The translations under genes were made by a program, and so were the position numbers. A stretch of DNA of 64,000 nucleotides from contig CM024766.1 in NCBI GenBank assembly GCA_014218235.1, forward strand, positions 20,247,346 through 20,311,345, written 5' to 3'. Below the pieces are notes generated by a model. That model had not been told where the DNA came from. It made no database searches and worked only from the letters and a program-made list of their open reading frames with translations. Positions within the stretch are counted from its first letter, which is position 1. Each line of letters begins with the position of its first letter. Shown piece after piece: positions 12,300-23,285 of the stretch. Source of the stretch: Colocasia esculenta. Taxonomy: Eukaryota; Streptophyta; Magnoliopsida; Alismatales; Araceae.

Positions 12300-14000
12300 T
12301 CTGTCGACAGACTGCCATACCTATCGACAAATCAACTTCTGATGTGAGTACCTATCGACAGACACTTTCACTTGTCGACCAGTCCAGTTATTCTGCTTAT
12401 TTTTGTTTTCATTTTTTGTTTTCAAGATGCTTTGGATTTACAAATGATGTAACAAATGATGTAATCAATGTTTGTCAAAATCTTTTCTGATTTCCACTTT
12501 GAAATCCCAATCTATGCTTGGTTGTGTTTATTTTTACTCCTAGTACAACATCATGGTTTTCTTTACCCTTAACAAATCTTGACAAACTTTCATTTTTGTC
12601 TTTCAGTTCCTTTTGAGCTTTATCCATTTTCTTTGGTATCTTTAGATTCTTATTTTGAAGTTTTTTAAAAGATTCATTTAGTGCTTGTTTTTCTTTTTAA
12701 TTTTCTTGAAGTTTTTCACTCATGCAGTCTATTTCAGCATGGAAATTATCTTTTTCACTTTTCAGTAAATTTACTTCCTTGTTTAGAAATTCAACTTGTT
12801 CATCAACATTTATGTTATGCACAAGGTTATTGATTTTCTTTTTCAAAGTTTTGATTTCGGATCGATATTCACAAAATTTATCAAATAGCATAGTGCAAGC
12901 TTCTTCACATTCTTCAAAAGTATAACTTTCAAAAGAAGAGTTTACCTCATTGGAGTCAAGCACTTGATATCTTGATCCTCATCATCAGATACCTCTTGGT
13001 CACATTCATCTTCATCTTCATCGCTCTATGTAGCCATCATGGCTCTGGGCTTTTTGTATGCAAACCTTTTCTTTATCAGCTTCTTCTTGACCTCTGGGCA
13101 TTCACCTCTCATATGCCCCTATTTTTTACATTCATAGCAAACAACCATGTCATTCTTTTTGTTTGTGAAATCTCTTTTAGAAGGAGTTTTGATATTACCT
13201 TGTCCCTTCTTTCTGAATTTGAGGAATTTTCTGTATTGTCTAGTCAGCATGGCCATCTCATCATTATCACTATCACTAGACATATCATTCTCTTCCTTTT
13301 CAACTTAAATTTTAGAACTAGATGAGGCTTTGTTTCAAGCTTTTAATGCAATTGGTTTTTTCTGAATGACCTCAAATTCTTTTCTTTTCAGGTTGATTTC
13401 GTAGGTCATTAGAGAACCTATTAACTCATCTAATTGCATTGTTGACAAGTCTTTAGAGTCCTCAATGATAGTGGCCTTAGTGTGCCAAGAAGATGGAAGA
13501 GACCAAAGTATCTTCCTCAATAAGTCACTTTCATTATACTCTTTCTTAAGACTTTTCAAACAGTTGATAATTATCATGATTCTAGCAAACATGTCTAAGA
13601 TTGTTTCTTCATTGTTCATTTTAAACATTTAATATTTAGAAACAAGCATGCTAGCTTTGGTTTCTCTTACCTCAGACGTACCTTCATAAATGAGTTCTAG
13701 TTTGTCCCACATCTCCTTGGCAGATGAGTATGTGGACACTCTCGAGTACTCCTTTGAATGCACAGCACAATGCATCATGTTCATGGCACTCCAATTCAAA
13801 GTTGCCCTTTGAATCTGCTTCCTTGTCCAAGTATCCTCATCTTTGGGGAGCTCGTATGCACATTTGCTCATGATCTTCCATAGCTCATAGTCTTGAGCTC
13901 TCAGAAATACCTGAATACGATTATTCCAGGAGGTAAAGTCAAAGAAAGGAGGCCTAGACACTCAGTGTCCTTCAGCAAAAAATCCCTTGCTAGTATTCAT
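12300..14000 (-). pseudogene. gag: C1 gag (UBN2 type) with coiled coil
   Basis: A start is likely at ATG 14000-13998. The capsid-like UBN2 domain spans about 13961-13335 (SRPPFFDFTSWN, KEMWDKLELIYEG, LLRKILWSLPSSW), broken by a stop at about 13629. A zinc knuckle CYECKK...GHMRGEC lies near 13145-13090. A Glu/Lys-rich coiled coil (12963-12697) follows, as is usual in Sirevirus gag. The last part (12385-12300) holds four copies of GTCGAC/GTCGAT, the motif that forms the LTR array of this element. Several stops make it non-functional. Confidence 0.85.
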
Positions 14001-14060
14001 TATGCAGAATCTCTCCCGATCGTTAGATCAAGCAAATTAAACTATGAAATCCGAGAAACC

Positions 14061-14073
14061 CACTCTGATACCA
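14061..14073 (-). promoter_or_regulatory. C1 primer-binding site
   Basis: On the minus strand this reads TGGTATCAGAGTG, two bases from the LTR edge. It matches the 3' end of initiator methionine tRNA in its first eleven bases, the usual Copia primer. Confidence 0.9.
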
Positions 14074-14340
14074 ATTGAAGATTGTGCGGAATTAAACCTA
14101 AAGGGAATCTAGAAGGGGGGTTGAATAGATTACCACCAATTGAAAATTAAAGAGCACTTAAACTTGAAATCAAAAGGAATGTGGAGATTTAGTGAGAACA
14201 CAAATCGAAATCAAGTGTAATTGTGTGTGCAGAGTATGAACAAAGGATTAGCAATGTGAATAGATGAAGCCAATCAATCTTGCCTATCAAGTATCTAACG
14301 ATGGAGCAAAGAACAAACAATATAACACGATAATTTAAGG

Positions 14341-14376
14341 TGGTTCGGATTACACAACTTGTATATCCTACATCCA
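14341..14376 (-). promoter_or_regulatory. Conserved LTR hairpin (C1 copy)
   Basis: On the minus strand TGGATGTAGG (14376-14367) and CCGAACCA (14348-14341) enclose an inverted repeat (14347-14368) whose arms pair with one bulge and one G-U pair. The two outer blocks are shared with E1, D4 and F; the stem sequence is not. Confidence 0.7.
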
Positions 14377-14929
14377 CCGACCACACACACACGCCAAACT
14401 GCTTATCAGCAATTTCAACACATATAATCACACACACACACACGATATGAGATGATCAAGAGCTCATATCAGACCACACACACATGAATTGAGCACAATG
14501 ATTGCTCAATTCAACATCACACACTTGAATTGAAGAAATGAAGCACAAATGAAAAATTCAGAGTATGGAAGGAACATATGAAAGAGTAGAATTCTTCAGG
14601 CTTTTTTGTCTAGATCCTCCACTGACATTAAATTGCAGATGATCTGATATATGTGCTTGAGCTCTGATGACAAATTTGCTCTAATTTCATCTCCTGAGAT
14701 AGATCTCCCGATTGTTGTACCTTAGAGCTTTGAGCAGAGCATTGGGGAGCCTTTCTCTAATTACTTCTGAGCTTTGGAAATGGTGTGTAGGATCTTCAGT
14801 TCGAAAAGGAGTCTAAGGAGTCTTTATATAGGAGTGTCCTTATCACACACATACATTGGGATTCGTGTGTACAAGAAAAGGATGCCCTATTAAAGAGCAC
14901 ATGTTGCTCACGTGTTGGAACTTAGTTGG

Positions 14930-15285
14930 CGGTTGTCAACAGACGCAGTGTGGTTGTCGACAGCTACTACTGCAAGTCTGCTATCCAGAACTAAATCCTT
15001 GAAACTTAGGCTGGGTTGTCGACAGATGCATCCTGGTTGTCGACAACTACTACTTTGATTTTTCCAGAAGCTCATTGTTGAAGGCCCTCAGTGGTTGTCG
15101 ACAGATGCAAGGGTGCTGTTGACAGCTACTGCTTGAATTAATTTTCCAAAAGCTTATTGTCTGATGGTTGTCACTCGTTGTTGACAACTACTGCTTGAAG
15201 TCATCCATCCAGAAGCTTTTTACTAATGGTTTCTTTAAGTTGTTGATAGGAAAAGCTATGGTTGTCGATAGCTACTGTAGATATT
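14930..15285 (-). repeat. GTCGAC array in C1 LTR
   Basis: About five decayed units of 70-85 bases occur. Each joins GGTTGTCGACAGATGCA-like and GTTGTCGACAACTACTGC-like segments with a CCAGAAGCTT-like spacer. On the transcribed strand the array lies directly upstream of the TATA-like site. Confidence 0.85.
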
Positions 15286-15441
15286 TGTGCAATACCTTCT
15301 ATCATGTAATCTCCTACATAAAACAAACCATCATTTATATATCATGCAGTCAATATGGTGTATGCACAATCTTAATCTTTATGTCATCATCAAAAGTGAA
15401 TATGATTATGAATGTTCATGCACTCACAACCCAACAATGCA

Positions 15442-15805
15442 CATGACCAGAGCCGAGGTAGAGGCAGCTCAGCTTGTGGAAGGTACTGTGACTATTTTTG
15501 GTTTTACAGCCAGAGTTTTGTTTGATTCTGATGCCTCCCACTCTTTTGTTTCTAAGGTGTCTTTAGACTCCCTTGGGGAGCAGGACATGGGTGTGTCCAG
15601 TGAGCTTGTTGTGGAGCTATCGATAGGAGAATTTTCCCTCATCTCTTACTGTGTTGTGGAGGTACTAGTGCAGATTCAGGGTCAGAGTTTTCCAGCTCGA
15701 CTGTTTGCTATGCAGTTGCAGAACTTTGATGTGATTCTGGGTATGGACTGGCTTGATCAGTACAGTGCTGTGGTGGATTGCAGGAAGAAGAGGGTGTATC
15801 TATAG
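15442..15805 (+). pseudogene. pol: B protease
   Basis: The segment shows LVEGTVTIFG, LFDSDASHSF and FDVILGMDWL, the frame of a chromovirus pepsin-like protease. The active site, normally DSGA, reads DSDA, so the glycine is replaced by aspartate. It ends at a stop after CRKKRVYL. It begins directly at the C1 insertion point, so the gag join is lost here. Confidence 0.85.
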
Positions 15806-16905
15806 ATACCTGGAGGAGCTGCCTTCAATTTTCAGGGTATTGTACCTCTTACTTCCCGTTTCTTGATTTCTACTTTAAGAGCACAGAGGTTGTTGGCTTC
15901 TCGGTAGCAAGGTTTCCTTGCGACTACTGTACATGTTGACCAGGTTCCTCGGGGTGTGGAGGACATTCTAGTGGTCTGCGAGTTCCCAAACATCCTTCTA
16001 GAGGAGCTACTTGGTCTACCACCAGACAAAGAGATTGAGTTTACTATTGAGCTTGTTCCTGGCACTGCACCTTTTGCACATGCACCATACCCCATGGCAC
16101 CAACAGAGCTGTAGGAGCTGAAGAAGCAATTAGAGGAGCTATTGGAGAAAGGCTACATTCATCCTAGCTTTTCTCCTTGGGGTTCCCTAGTATTGTTTGT
16201 GAAGAAGAAGGATGGTAGCCTGAGATTGTGTATCGACTACCAAAAGTTAAATCAAGTGACTATTAAGAATAGGTATCCTCTGCCTAGGATTGATGATCTC
16301 TTTGATCAACTTCAGTCAGCTCGAGTTTTCTTCAGGATTGACTTGAGGTCAGGCTACTATCAGCTGTAGATCAGAGATTCAGATATTGAGAGGACTGCTT
16401 TCAGGACCAAATACGGGCACTTTCAGTTTTTGGTGATACCGTTTGGGCTCACCGATGCCGCAGCGGCCTTCATGGATCTGATGCATAAGGTGTTTCACCA
16501 ATCCATGGACCAGTTTTTCGTGGTGTTTGTTGATGACATCGTAGTATACTCTGCTTCAGAGAAGGAGCACGCCCAGCACCTGAGGATCATGTTGTAGACT
16601 CTCCGAGAGCACCAACAATATGCCAAGCTTAGCAACTATGAGTTTTCAATGCAGTAGGCCCACTTTTTGGGGCACATGATCTCAGGTGATGGAGTTTCAG
16701 TAGGTACAACAAAAGTTGAGTCGGTTTTGCAGTGGGAAAGACCCCGCACTGTGATAGAGATACATAGTTTTCTTGGCTTGGGTGGTTACTACTGTAGGTT
16801 TATTTGAGATTTTTTATAGATTGTTGCACCCCTGACTCTCTTGACGAGGAAGGGAGTACTTTTTGAGTGGTTGGAGCAGTGTGAGCAGAGCTTCATGGAG
16901 TTAAA
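15806..16905 (+). pseudogene. pol: B reverse transcriptase
   Basis: The RT core is recognisable throughout: YIHPSFSPWGS, LFVKKKDGSLRLCIDY, NRYPLPRIDDLFDQL, IDLRSGYYQL, FGLTDAAAAFMDLM and VVFVDDIVVYS with the catalytic VDD intact, then FLGHMISGDG and the FLGLGGYY block. At least nine in-frame stops interrupt it (for example near 15906, 16113, 16367, 16594, 16654, 16806 and 16908). Most sit where relatives have CAG or CGA, so they look like C-to-T changes. There is little frameshifting. Confidence 0.9.
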
Positions 16906-17330
16906 ATGACTGCTTATGTCGGCGCTAGTCCTGGTGTTACCTTTAGGTACAGAGGGTTTTGAGGTCTGCACAGATGTTTCTGGGGTTGGTTTAGGAGCAG
17001 TCTTGATGCAGCATGGCAGAGTGGTGGCTTATGCATCGCGTCAACTAAGGCCCCACGAGGAGAGTTACTTGACCCATGACCTAGAGCTTGCAACCGTGGT
17101 TTTTGCTTTGAGGATTTGGCATCACTATTTGTACGGCATGAGGTTTGTGGTTCACACTGACCACCAGAGTCTGTTGTATGACATTTCACCGAGGGATCTA
17201 AACATGAAGCAGTGATGCTGGATGGAGTACTTGAAGGACTATGATTTTAGGATTGAGTCCTATCCTTGGAAGGTTAATGTAGTTGCAGATGCTTTGAGCA
17301 GGAAGGCACATGTCAGCTGTCTCATATTGA
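16906..17330 (+). pseudogene. pol: B RNase H
   Basis: Blocks present are VCTDVSGVGLGAVLMQ, VVAYASRQLRPHE, YLTHDLELATVVFALRIW, VVHTDHQSLLY and VVADALSRK. The catalytic D and E residues of the first blocks are visible. A TGA at 17213-17215 replaces the usual Arg codon (CGA) before WMEYLKDYDF, splitting an otherwise open stretch. Confidence 0.9.
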
Positions 17331-18870
17331 CAGAGTGGCAGTTATGGCAGTCTGCAGTAGAGGGGCCCTTTAGAGTCTCCACCAAGCAACATCAATGTAT
17401 GTTGGGCAGTTTTCTGGTTGCTGCAGCCATAGTCAGGCAGGTTGTTGAGGCTCAACAGACAGATGCTGAGTTACACATAGTATTGCTACTACCAGAGGTT
17501 GAGCTGCACGATGACGGTACTGTCAGATTTATGGACAAACTCTATCTACCAGATGATGAGTTTGTCAAGAAAGCAGTGTTGCAAGAGACACATGGGTCTC
17601 GGTACTCCATTCATCTAGGGTCCTCCAAGATGTATCACAGGTTGAGACGACAGTTCTGGTGGCCAGTGATGAAGAGAGACATAGCAACTTTTGTTGCTAG
17701 GTGTTTGGTCTGTCAGCAGGTGAAGGTCGAGCACCAGTGCCCTGGAGGAGTTGTTCAGCCACTAGAGATTCCCATGTGGAAGTGGGACCATGCGACGACA
17801 GATTTTATGTGTGGACTGCCACAGACTTCAGGAGGTTATGACAGTATTTGGGTGCTAGTTGACAAACTGACGAAGACTACCAGATTCTTGCCTATTAGAG
17901 TGGGCTGGGGTGTGAGCAGGTTGGCCACACTGTATGTGGAGAGGATTGTTCCTTTGCATAGGGTGCCAATCTCTATTATGTCAGATAGAGATCCTCACTT
18001 CACTTCCAGGTTCTGGCATAGTTTTCAGAGAGCCTTGGGGATGGAGATAACGTTTAGCTTTGCCTACCACCCACAGTCAGACAGAGAGTTAGAGCAAACT
18101 ATTAAGACCTTGGAGGATATGCTGCGAGGTTGTTGTTTAGAATGGTAGGGATTGTGGGCAGCTCACTTGTCGTTGGTCGAGTTTGCATATAATAACAACT
18201 ATCATTCTAGCATCGGCAAGGCACCCTATGAGGCTCTATATAGATGACCATGTCGTACTCCTCTTGACTGGTTCAAGATTGGTGAGCAAATTGTCACTGG
18301 GACAGAGTTGCTTCAACAGTCAGTGGAGGTAGTACAACTTGTCAGAAAGAGACTTCAGATAGTGCAGAGCTAGTAGAAGAGTTATCCAGATCAGCACAAA
18401 TGACCACTCGAGTCTCTTGTAAGGGACCAAGTGTTTGTCAGAGTGTCCCCTATGAAGGGGGTGATGAGGTTTGGTAGGCATGGGAAGTTGAGTCCCTACT
18501 ATATCAAACCCTTCACCATCACTGAGAGAATTGGAGGCTTGTCATACCAGTTTTAGTTACCTCTAGAGTTACCAGCGGACCATGATGTGTTTCACGTGTC
18601 GATGTTGCGGAGTTATATTGCGGATGAGTCACATGTTCTCCCAACTTCAGAGTGGTCAAAGGTGACACCTGTGTTGATAGTGCCAGTGTTTCCGCTACAC
18701 ATTGAGGATTGCTGAGTTCATAGGCTGAGGAACAAAGCGATTCAACTGGTTTGTGTTTCTTGGCAGTGGCACTCAGGTGGCGAGTCGACTTGGGAGTGGG
18801 AGGAAGAGATGTGTGAGCAGTTTCTGTACCTCTTCGGTGAGTTCTTTTCCCCTAGTTCTTGCTTGAATTT
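17331..18870 (+). pseudogene. pol: B integrase with chromodomain-like end
   Basis: The zinc-binding H-H-C-C motif (HGSRYSIHLG ... CLVCQQVK) is followed by the core: Asp in TTDFMCGLP, Asp in SDRDPHFTSRFW and Glu in the DRELEQT segment. Open to 18148; then stops appear near 18146, 18246, 18372 and 18555. The C-terminus (WHSGGESTWEWEEEM, then YLFGEFF) matches the chromodomain-type tail of Tekay/Del elements, which targets insertion to heterochromatin in this group. The last bases code for LNFGGEIPLRG, running into the polypurine tract. Confidence 0.88.
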
Positions 18871-18884
18871 CGGGGGCGAAATTC

Positions 18885-18901
18885 CTTTAAGGGGGGAAGG
18901 T
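18885..18901 (+). promoter_or_regulatory. B polypurine tract
   Basis: TTTAAGGGGGGAAGGT stands directly before the LTR start TGTAAGTCC. It is the plus-strand primer site of reverse transcription. Confidence 0.9.
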
Positions 18902-18933
18902 TGTAAGTCCATGGGCCTTTTCAGAATAGTATT

Positions 18934-19125
18934 GGTTGACATGAAGGGGCTTGACGTCAACAGTAGGTTGACGACAAGGTGTGTTCCGTCAACTTGGTCT
19001 TAACGGCAGGGTATGTTGACATCTACCTATGGTTCCAGCACTTTCCGAGCCTTGAACTTGACAGCAATCGATGTTGACGTCAAGTGCTTGGCGGTATGGT
19101 TGACAGCACTATGGTTGACATCAAC
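18934..19125. repeat. B LTR inverted-repeat block upstream of TATA
   Basis: TTGACGTCAA (18951-18960), GTTGACG/CGTCAAC (18967-18973, 18987-18993) and several more TTGAC or GTCAA copies occur. The core TTGAC is also a W-box-like sequence and TGACG a bZIP-like core. Confidence 0.75.
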
Positions 19126-19647
19126 GTGCCCTAGACCTATTTTTATAAGGCGACCCGAGGGCCGCCCTTTTCACCTTCCTCTCCTCCTTCCACCGACCAG
19201 CCTCACCTTCTTCTTCCTTCACTACTTCCAGCGGCCGACGGGAGATTATGGGGAGACTGTGGTGCTTGTGGTGGCTTCGGATTTAGCCATAAGATGGCAG
19301 ATTCAGGAGATTTACCTCGCGGGCTGTGCAAGGGCATCGACGCGATTTTACATTTTTTTAGGGGTTTTTCGGCGTCTTGAGGTTGGGATTCTACCCCTAA
19401 GCTTCCTGTGATTGGTTATTGTGTGATCCATGCATATGATTTGTGTGCGAATCTTATTTTTGGGAAGGGTTTTCCATGCTGTGGATTTTGGGTGTTTTAC
19501 ACAATCTAAGCGTTTGATCGATGTTTTTCGGCTATATGATGATGATATTTGATGAGGGAAAGTGTTTCCCATCATCAGATCTAGTTGTAGGGGCTTGGAT
19601 TGCCTTTGGCAGCGGCCTAGGGCTGTATCCGCTGCTGGAAGCTGAAG

Positions 19648-19755
19648 AACTTGACATCAAGGGTTGTTGACGTCAAGCTCTTCACGATAAACATGACGTT
19701 AGGATTCGTTGCCGTCAAGATGCGGTTAACGGAAAGGCACGATGTCGTCTACTTT
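19648..19755. repeat. B LTR inverted-repeat block downstream of TATA
   Basis: CTTGACATCAAG, GTTGACGTCAAG, ATGACGTTAGG, TTGCCGTCAAG and GGTTAACGG recur within about 100 bases. This is the second block of the pair in this LTR. Confidence 0.75.
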
Positions 19756-20447
19756 GGTAGGGGAAAATCGGTCTTGGTTCAGTGCGTGCCATTTGTGGTG
19801 AGCCTAGGCGTGGAGTGCAACTTTGTCCAGTGCGTGCCATTGCTGGTGGTTATGAGCTGGTTTTCGTGGGGCCCCTTCTCCACCATTTGAGTTTGGCGTA
19901 GGGGAAATCCGGTCGAGGACCAGACGCGAGGGAGAGCGTCTGAGTCTGCACACGTGGCTACGGTTTAAGGACTCTGTGGTGTTGACGCGCCAAGTCATAG
20001 GCCATAGCTTGTCATACTTTCTTGTGTGTGTGTGATAGTTGTATGTGTTTTATTGTATGTTGTTGAGCCTATGAGGTTCCAATTTTATGACGCGCTCCTA
20101 TGAGGATTTGGGTTTTACGCCACTAGTTTCTGTGTGCTTTAGTGTAGTGTTTTCTTAGTATAATTTACTTTCATGCACTTCTTTTTTACTATTTTCCGAT
20201 GGGGGTTAGTGTCCCTACTGGGTCTCTTCTTGAGACACACTCTCTTCCTTTCAGGTGGTTCGTCGTTGGCTCCAGGTGCAGAGGAGCCAGGTAACTTCGA
20301 TGTTGATCCTACATAGCTGTTAGGAGTGGTACTTTCTTTTGCGTACACACTTACTGTACTCTTTCCTTTTTGTTGGATCTACTCTGAGTTGTACCATGAT
20401 GTTGTATATATATATAATTGTTTATTATTAGTTCTTGTGATTTGTAA

Positions 20448-22414
20448 TGTCACGTCCCAAAGCATGGCAGCGGAAGAGTTTCATTTGAGCGTTGAGACAT
20501 AAACAGTCGGCAAATAAGCCTCTAGCGAGCAATCACACATAACACAACTAATTGTGCTTATAATAAAACTCAAACTCTTTATTTCATTTCAAAATGAGGA
20601 CTAGTACATATTCCAACTCAAATCGAGCTACAAGACTAAGAGTCAAATAAAAAGGAAAGTTATATACTATTATCACTATTCTCACACCTACTACATTATT
20701 CTATTTCTTTCAAACTATAATACTATTATAACAAGACTTCAATACTAAGGCTGGAGAGCACTCTTCACTCTTGTTCATCCCCACTATAGTCTTGGTTCTC
20801 TACGTCATCAATATCTTGTTAACCTGAAAGGTTCGAAAGTAGGTAATGAGCGCACTCGCCCAGTAGGATTTACATCTTCCAGAAATAATATGAGTGGTTA
20901 ACAGTTTAAAAGCTAGATGGTATGAATCATGATATGTACAATGTAATTGAAATGACGGTAGTAACACGTGTGCAGTGTATTATGCAACATTGTATGATCA
21001 AGAGATGTAATGATTAGTCTAGAAAGAAGGTTGTGTTTAATATCTCAAGATAGAGTGAACAATGATCTAGCAAGATGGTAACGAGCAAGAACAAGATGGC
21101 ATGTAACAATATTGGTCATTTCACAAGCAAGCAAGCACGCACAAGCAAGAACTTTTAACATGTAACAGTAATCAGGCACGAAGACGCTAATGTGCACCAA
21201 GGAAAGATCCACCTTGAAATACACAATAGGACATGTGTATGTGGTTTATGTATCTAGCATTCAACACGCAGGTACTCCCAGCGCAGATGCAACACCAGTA
21301 ATCATTATACCTCATAATTAACAGTATATTTATAACTCTCCATCATTGGGGCTAGACTGGAGCCCTTGGACACTCGCCATGCCCGATTAGCATCTCACTA
21401 ATTTCAAATGTAGATACCCACAGTCATTCATGGCTAGTAACAAGAATTCAATAATGTCAAGGTAGCTGATAGTTCAAGAGTTCAATCTGGCAGCATAATG
21501 GTGTATTTTCAATTTAGTCCAAACACTTATTCATAATTTGGTCTTATGTTCAATAGAGGTGTACTCCAGAGTCAAGATAAGAAGAGAAAGATATTGTCAA
21601 GAATGTCAAGATAAGAGAGATACGTGCATACTAACTTCCGAGTACTTCAATGGTACAACTTGTTCGTCGTCCATGTGGGAATCCATGGTCAGAGGAGACT
21701 AACGGAGGCATTGGTCAAGGGGTCACTAGTTTAGTAGAAGGAATATCAAACAGAGAGTTCACCATAAGCCAAGAACGGGCTTTCCAATTGTGCTAGAGTG
21801 TATGTGCATGCCGCGTGAGAATCGCTTGAGTGTGTGTGTGAATCCGATTATGGAAACTCCAGTTATAGAAACTTCGTTTATGGAAACCTCATTTTTGGAA
21901 ACTCTATATATGGCAAGTATCATGAGTACTAAAACATGCATGACCAATTTTACCAACTTTCAATACATGTTTAGCAAGTTCGCTAACAAGGAAGATGTGA
22001 ATAATCGGCAAGTAGAGAACATGGTTAATAACTTAAGATCAATTAAACATCATGTGAACATGTTTTACACATAGATGGCTTGATAAATGCATGTACACAG
22101 TAAATATCTTTGCACAGGAGAAAACAGGGAAGGAAAACGACGTCAAACTGTCTAAACATGGCTAATCTGCCCTCTGTGTTCAGAAGGGGACAAGCATATT
22201 GTCGCCTTCAAGAAGGCGACTAGAAGGCTGTCGCCTTCTGAAGGCGACAGGTCGACTCGTCGTCTTCCTATTTCCATTGCAGGGGTGCTTTATTTGGGAC
22301 TTTTCCTAGTCCGAATCAAACTAGGTTTGACACCTGTGGGTTTGAAAAATCAAAACAAATGCTAGGATGATCCAAATTTGGTGAAACCACCTCTGTTACT
22401 TAGAGTACTTCCAA
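20448..22414 (-). mobile_element. C2: solo Gypsy LTR, part 1 of 3
   Basis: The terminus TGTCACGTCCC is preceded by TGTAA (20443-20447); the other end at 59659 (GGTGCTACA) is followed by TGTAC, a TSD with one mismatch. D3 interrupts it at 22415 and D4 at 57104. Own length is about 3293 bases over three pieces (1967, 751 and 575). The shared LTR module is at 20822-20873. No coding region belongs to it. Confidence 0.88.
22201..22250. repeat. Two perfect hairpins in C2
   Basis: GTCGCCTTC (22201-22209) faces GAAGGCGAC (22212-22220). CTGTCGCCTTC (22228-22238) faces GAAGGCGACAG (22240-22250). Both arms are perfect, and the two hairpins share the same arm. Confidence 0.9.
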
Positions 22415-23139
22415 TGTAATGCCCCTCTTAGACCCAGTACAGTTATTCCAACTCACATTGGATCTAATAGAGGTATTACAGTGGATCATATCCAACAATA
22501 GACAGTACAGATTGAGATATACATAAATGACACTTTAATTCCAATAATATGCAATGGACTATGGAACCAAATTCTTTGTAATCAACATCATATTCAAATG
22601 TTAAGTCTAAAGCATAAGAGAAAGATAACAATGGTCCAAATTATTACAATCCGTAAATTCAAATGCATAACATGAAAGGTACATAATTTCCTCACATACA
22701 AAGTCACTCTAGCACTCTCAAGCAAATCACTAAACCTCCACATTGTCACGCTCCGAGTCAGGGTGCACTAACTCCTGAGTATCTTCTGTCTCTCTTGAAA
22801 TGTTAATCAAGTGTGAGTCTAAAAGACCCAGCAAGTCACATGAAATATAGTTCAAGATATTATGTATATAATATGTTTAAAACATGGTAACTTATATCTT
22901 TCACATTCTTGATATCATATAGTTCTTCCTACTAACACGTTTCTAAGTCCTTTGGCAATCATTCCTTTACATAGCATGGTTATTTATCATGGAAATAAGA
23001 TAATTCATGTAACACAAAGCCTACATCTCATAATATAACAATTGATGTAAACATTTTTCCTATGGTATAACATGTAATCAAATTATCATGGACTATGTTC
23101 AATGTCGTGAAACATGCAAACAATTTCAAGTGCGTTTAA

Positions 23140-23285
23140 TCTATATCATGTAACATGAAATTTAATCATTATGTAGAAAATAGTCATGTAGCATGTAAAA
23201 CAAATGACATGTAGTTCACGTGGCATGTAACATGTAGACATTTATCATGTAGTCATGTAGTCAATTATCATGTAGTTGTCAAGAC
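23140..23285. repeat. CATGTAG-rich repeats in D3 LTR
   Basis: Imperfect repeats of CATGTAG and ACATGTA occur. The other LTR (54195-54320) has an additional ATATTTATCATGTAG unit, so the tract changed length after insertion. Confidence 0.75.

Larger units (their letters stand above)
2947..15436 (-). mobile_element. C1: Sirevirus-like Copia element (3' LTR not in window)
   Basis: In minus-strand order the element has a 5' LTR (14076-15436), a primer-binding site, gag, protease, integrase, RT, RNase H, a spacer with polypurine-like runs, and an extra ORF (4524-3047). The order protease-integrase-RT-RNase H defines Copia; an extra ORF after pol is typical of the Sirevirus group. It was inserted into Gypsy B, whose protease resumes right after the LTR; ATGCA at 15437-15441 is the right copy of a presumed TSD. 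D1 interrupts it at 6531-9239. Many stops show it is dead. Confidence 0.85.
14076..15436 (-). repeat. C1 5' LTR
   Basis: Minus-strand ends are TGTTGGGTTG...ACAATCTTCA. A TATA-like site TATATAAAG lies at 14822-14830 (complement). The U5 side has the Sirevirus-type CAACCCCCCTTCTAG block at 14109-14123 and the conserved hairpin region 14341-14376. A CA-repeat lies at 14384-14443. Confidence 0.88.
15437..20447 (+). mobile_element. B: Gypsy chromovirus, protease to 3' LTR
   Basis: Protease, RT, RNase H, integrase and a chromodomain-like end follow in Gypsy order, then a polypurine tract and the 3' LTR. The gag and 5' LTR must lie left of the window beyond C1. The remaining 120 bases of the LTR are at 59665-59784, because C2 is inserted at 20448. 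The protein blocks and the chromodomain point to the Tekay/Del lineage. B is inserted in the gag of element A (right junction 59784/59785). Confidence 0.85.
18902..20447 (+). repeat. B 3' LTR, first 1546 bases
   Basis: The LTR starts TGTAAGTCCATGGG. TTTTATAAGG near 19140-19150 is a possible TATA box, followed by a pyrimidine-rich stretch (19165-19235). The shared module with CTACTGGG...TTTCAGG is at 20211-20256. Sequence is continuous with 59665 once C2 is removed. No gene is supported in it, although short frames occur. Confidence 0.88.

Noticed and set aside
14384..14443. CA microsatellite as a functional site
   Set aside because: Simple short repeat in a decayed LTR; no further support.
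19013..19411. 132-codon frame in the B LTR
   Set aside because: Falls across the presumed promoter and leader of an LTR; no similarity to a known protein.
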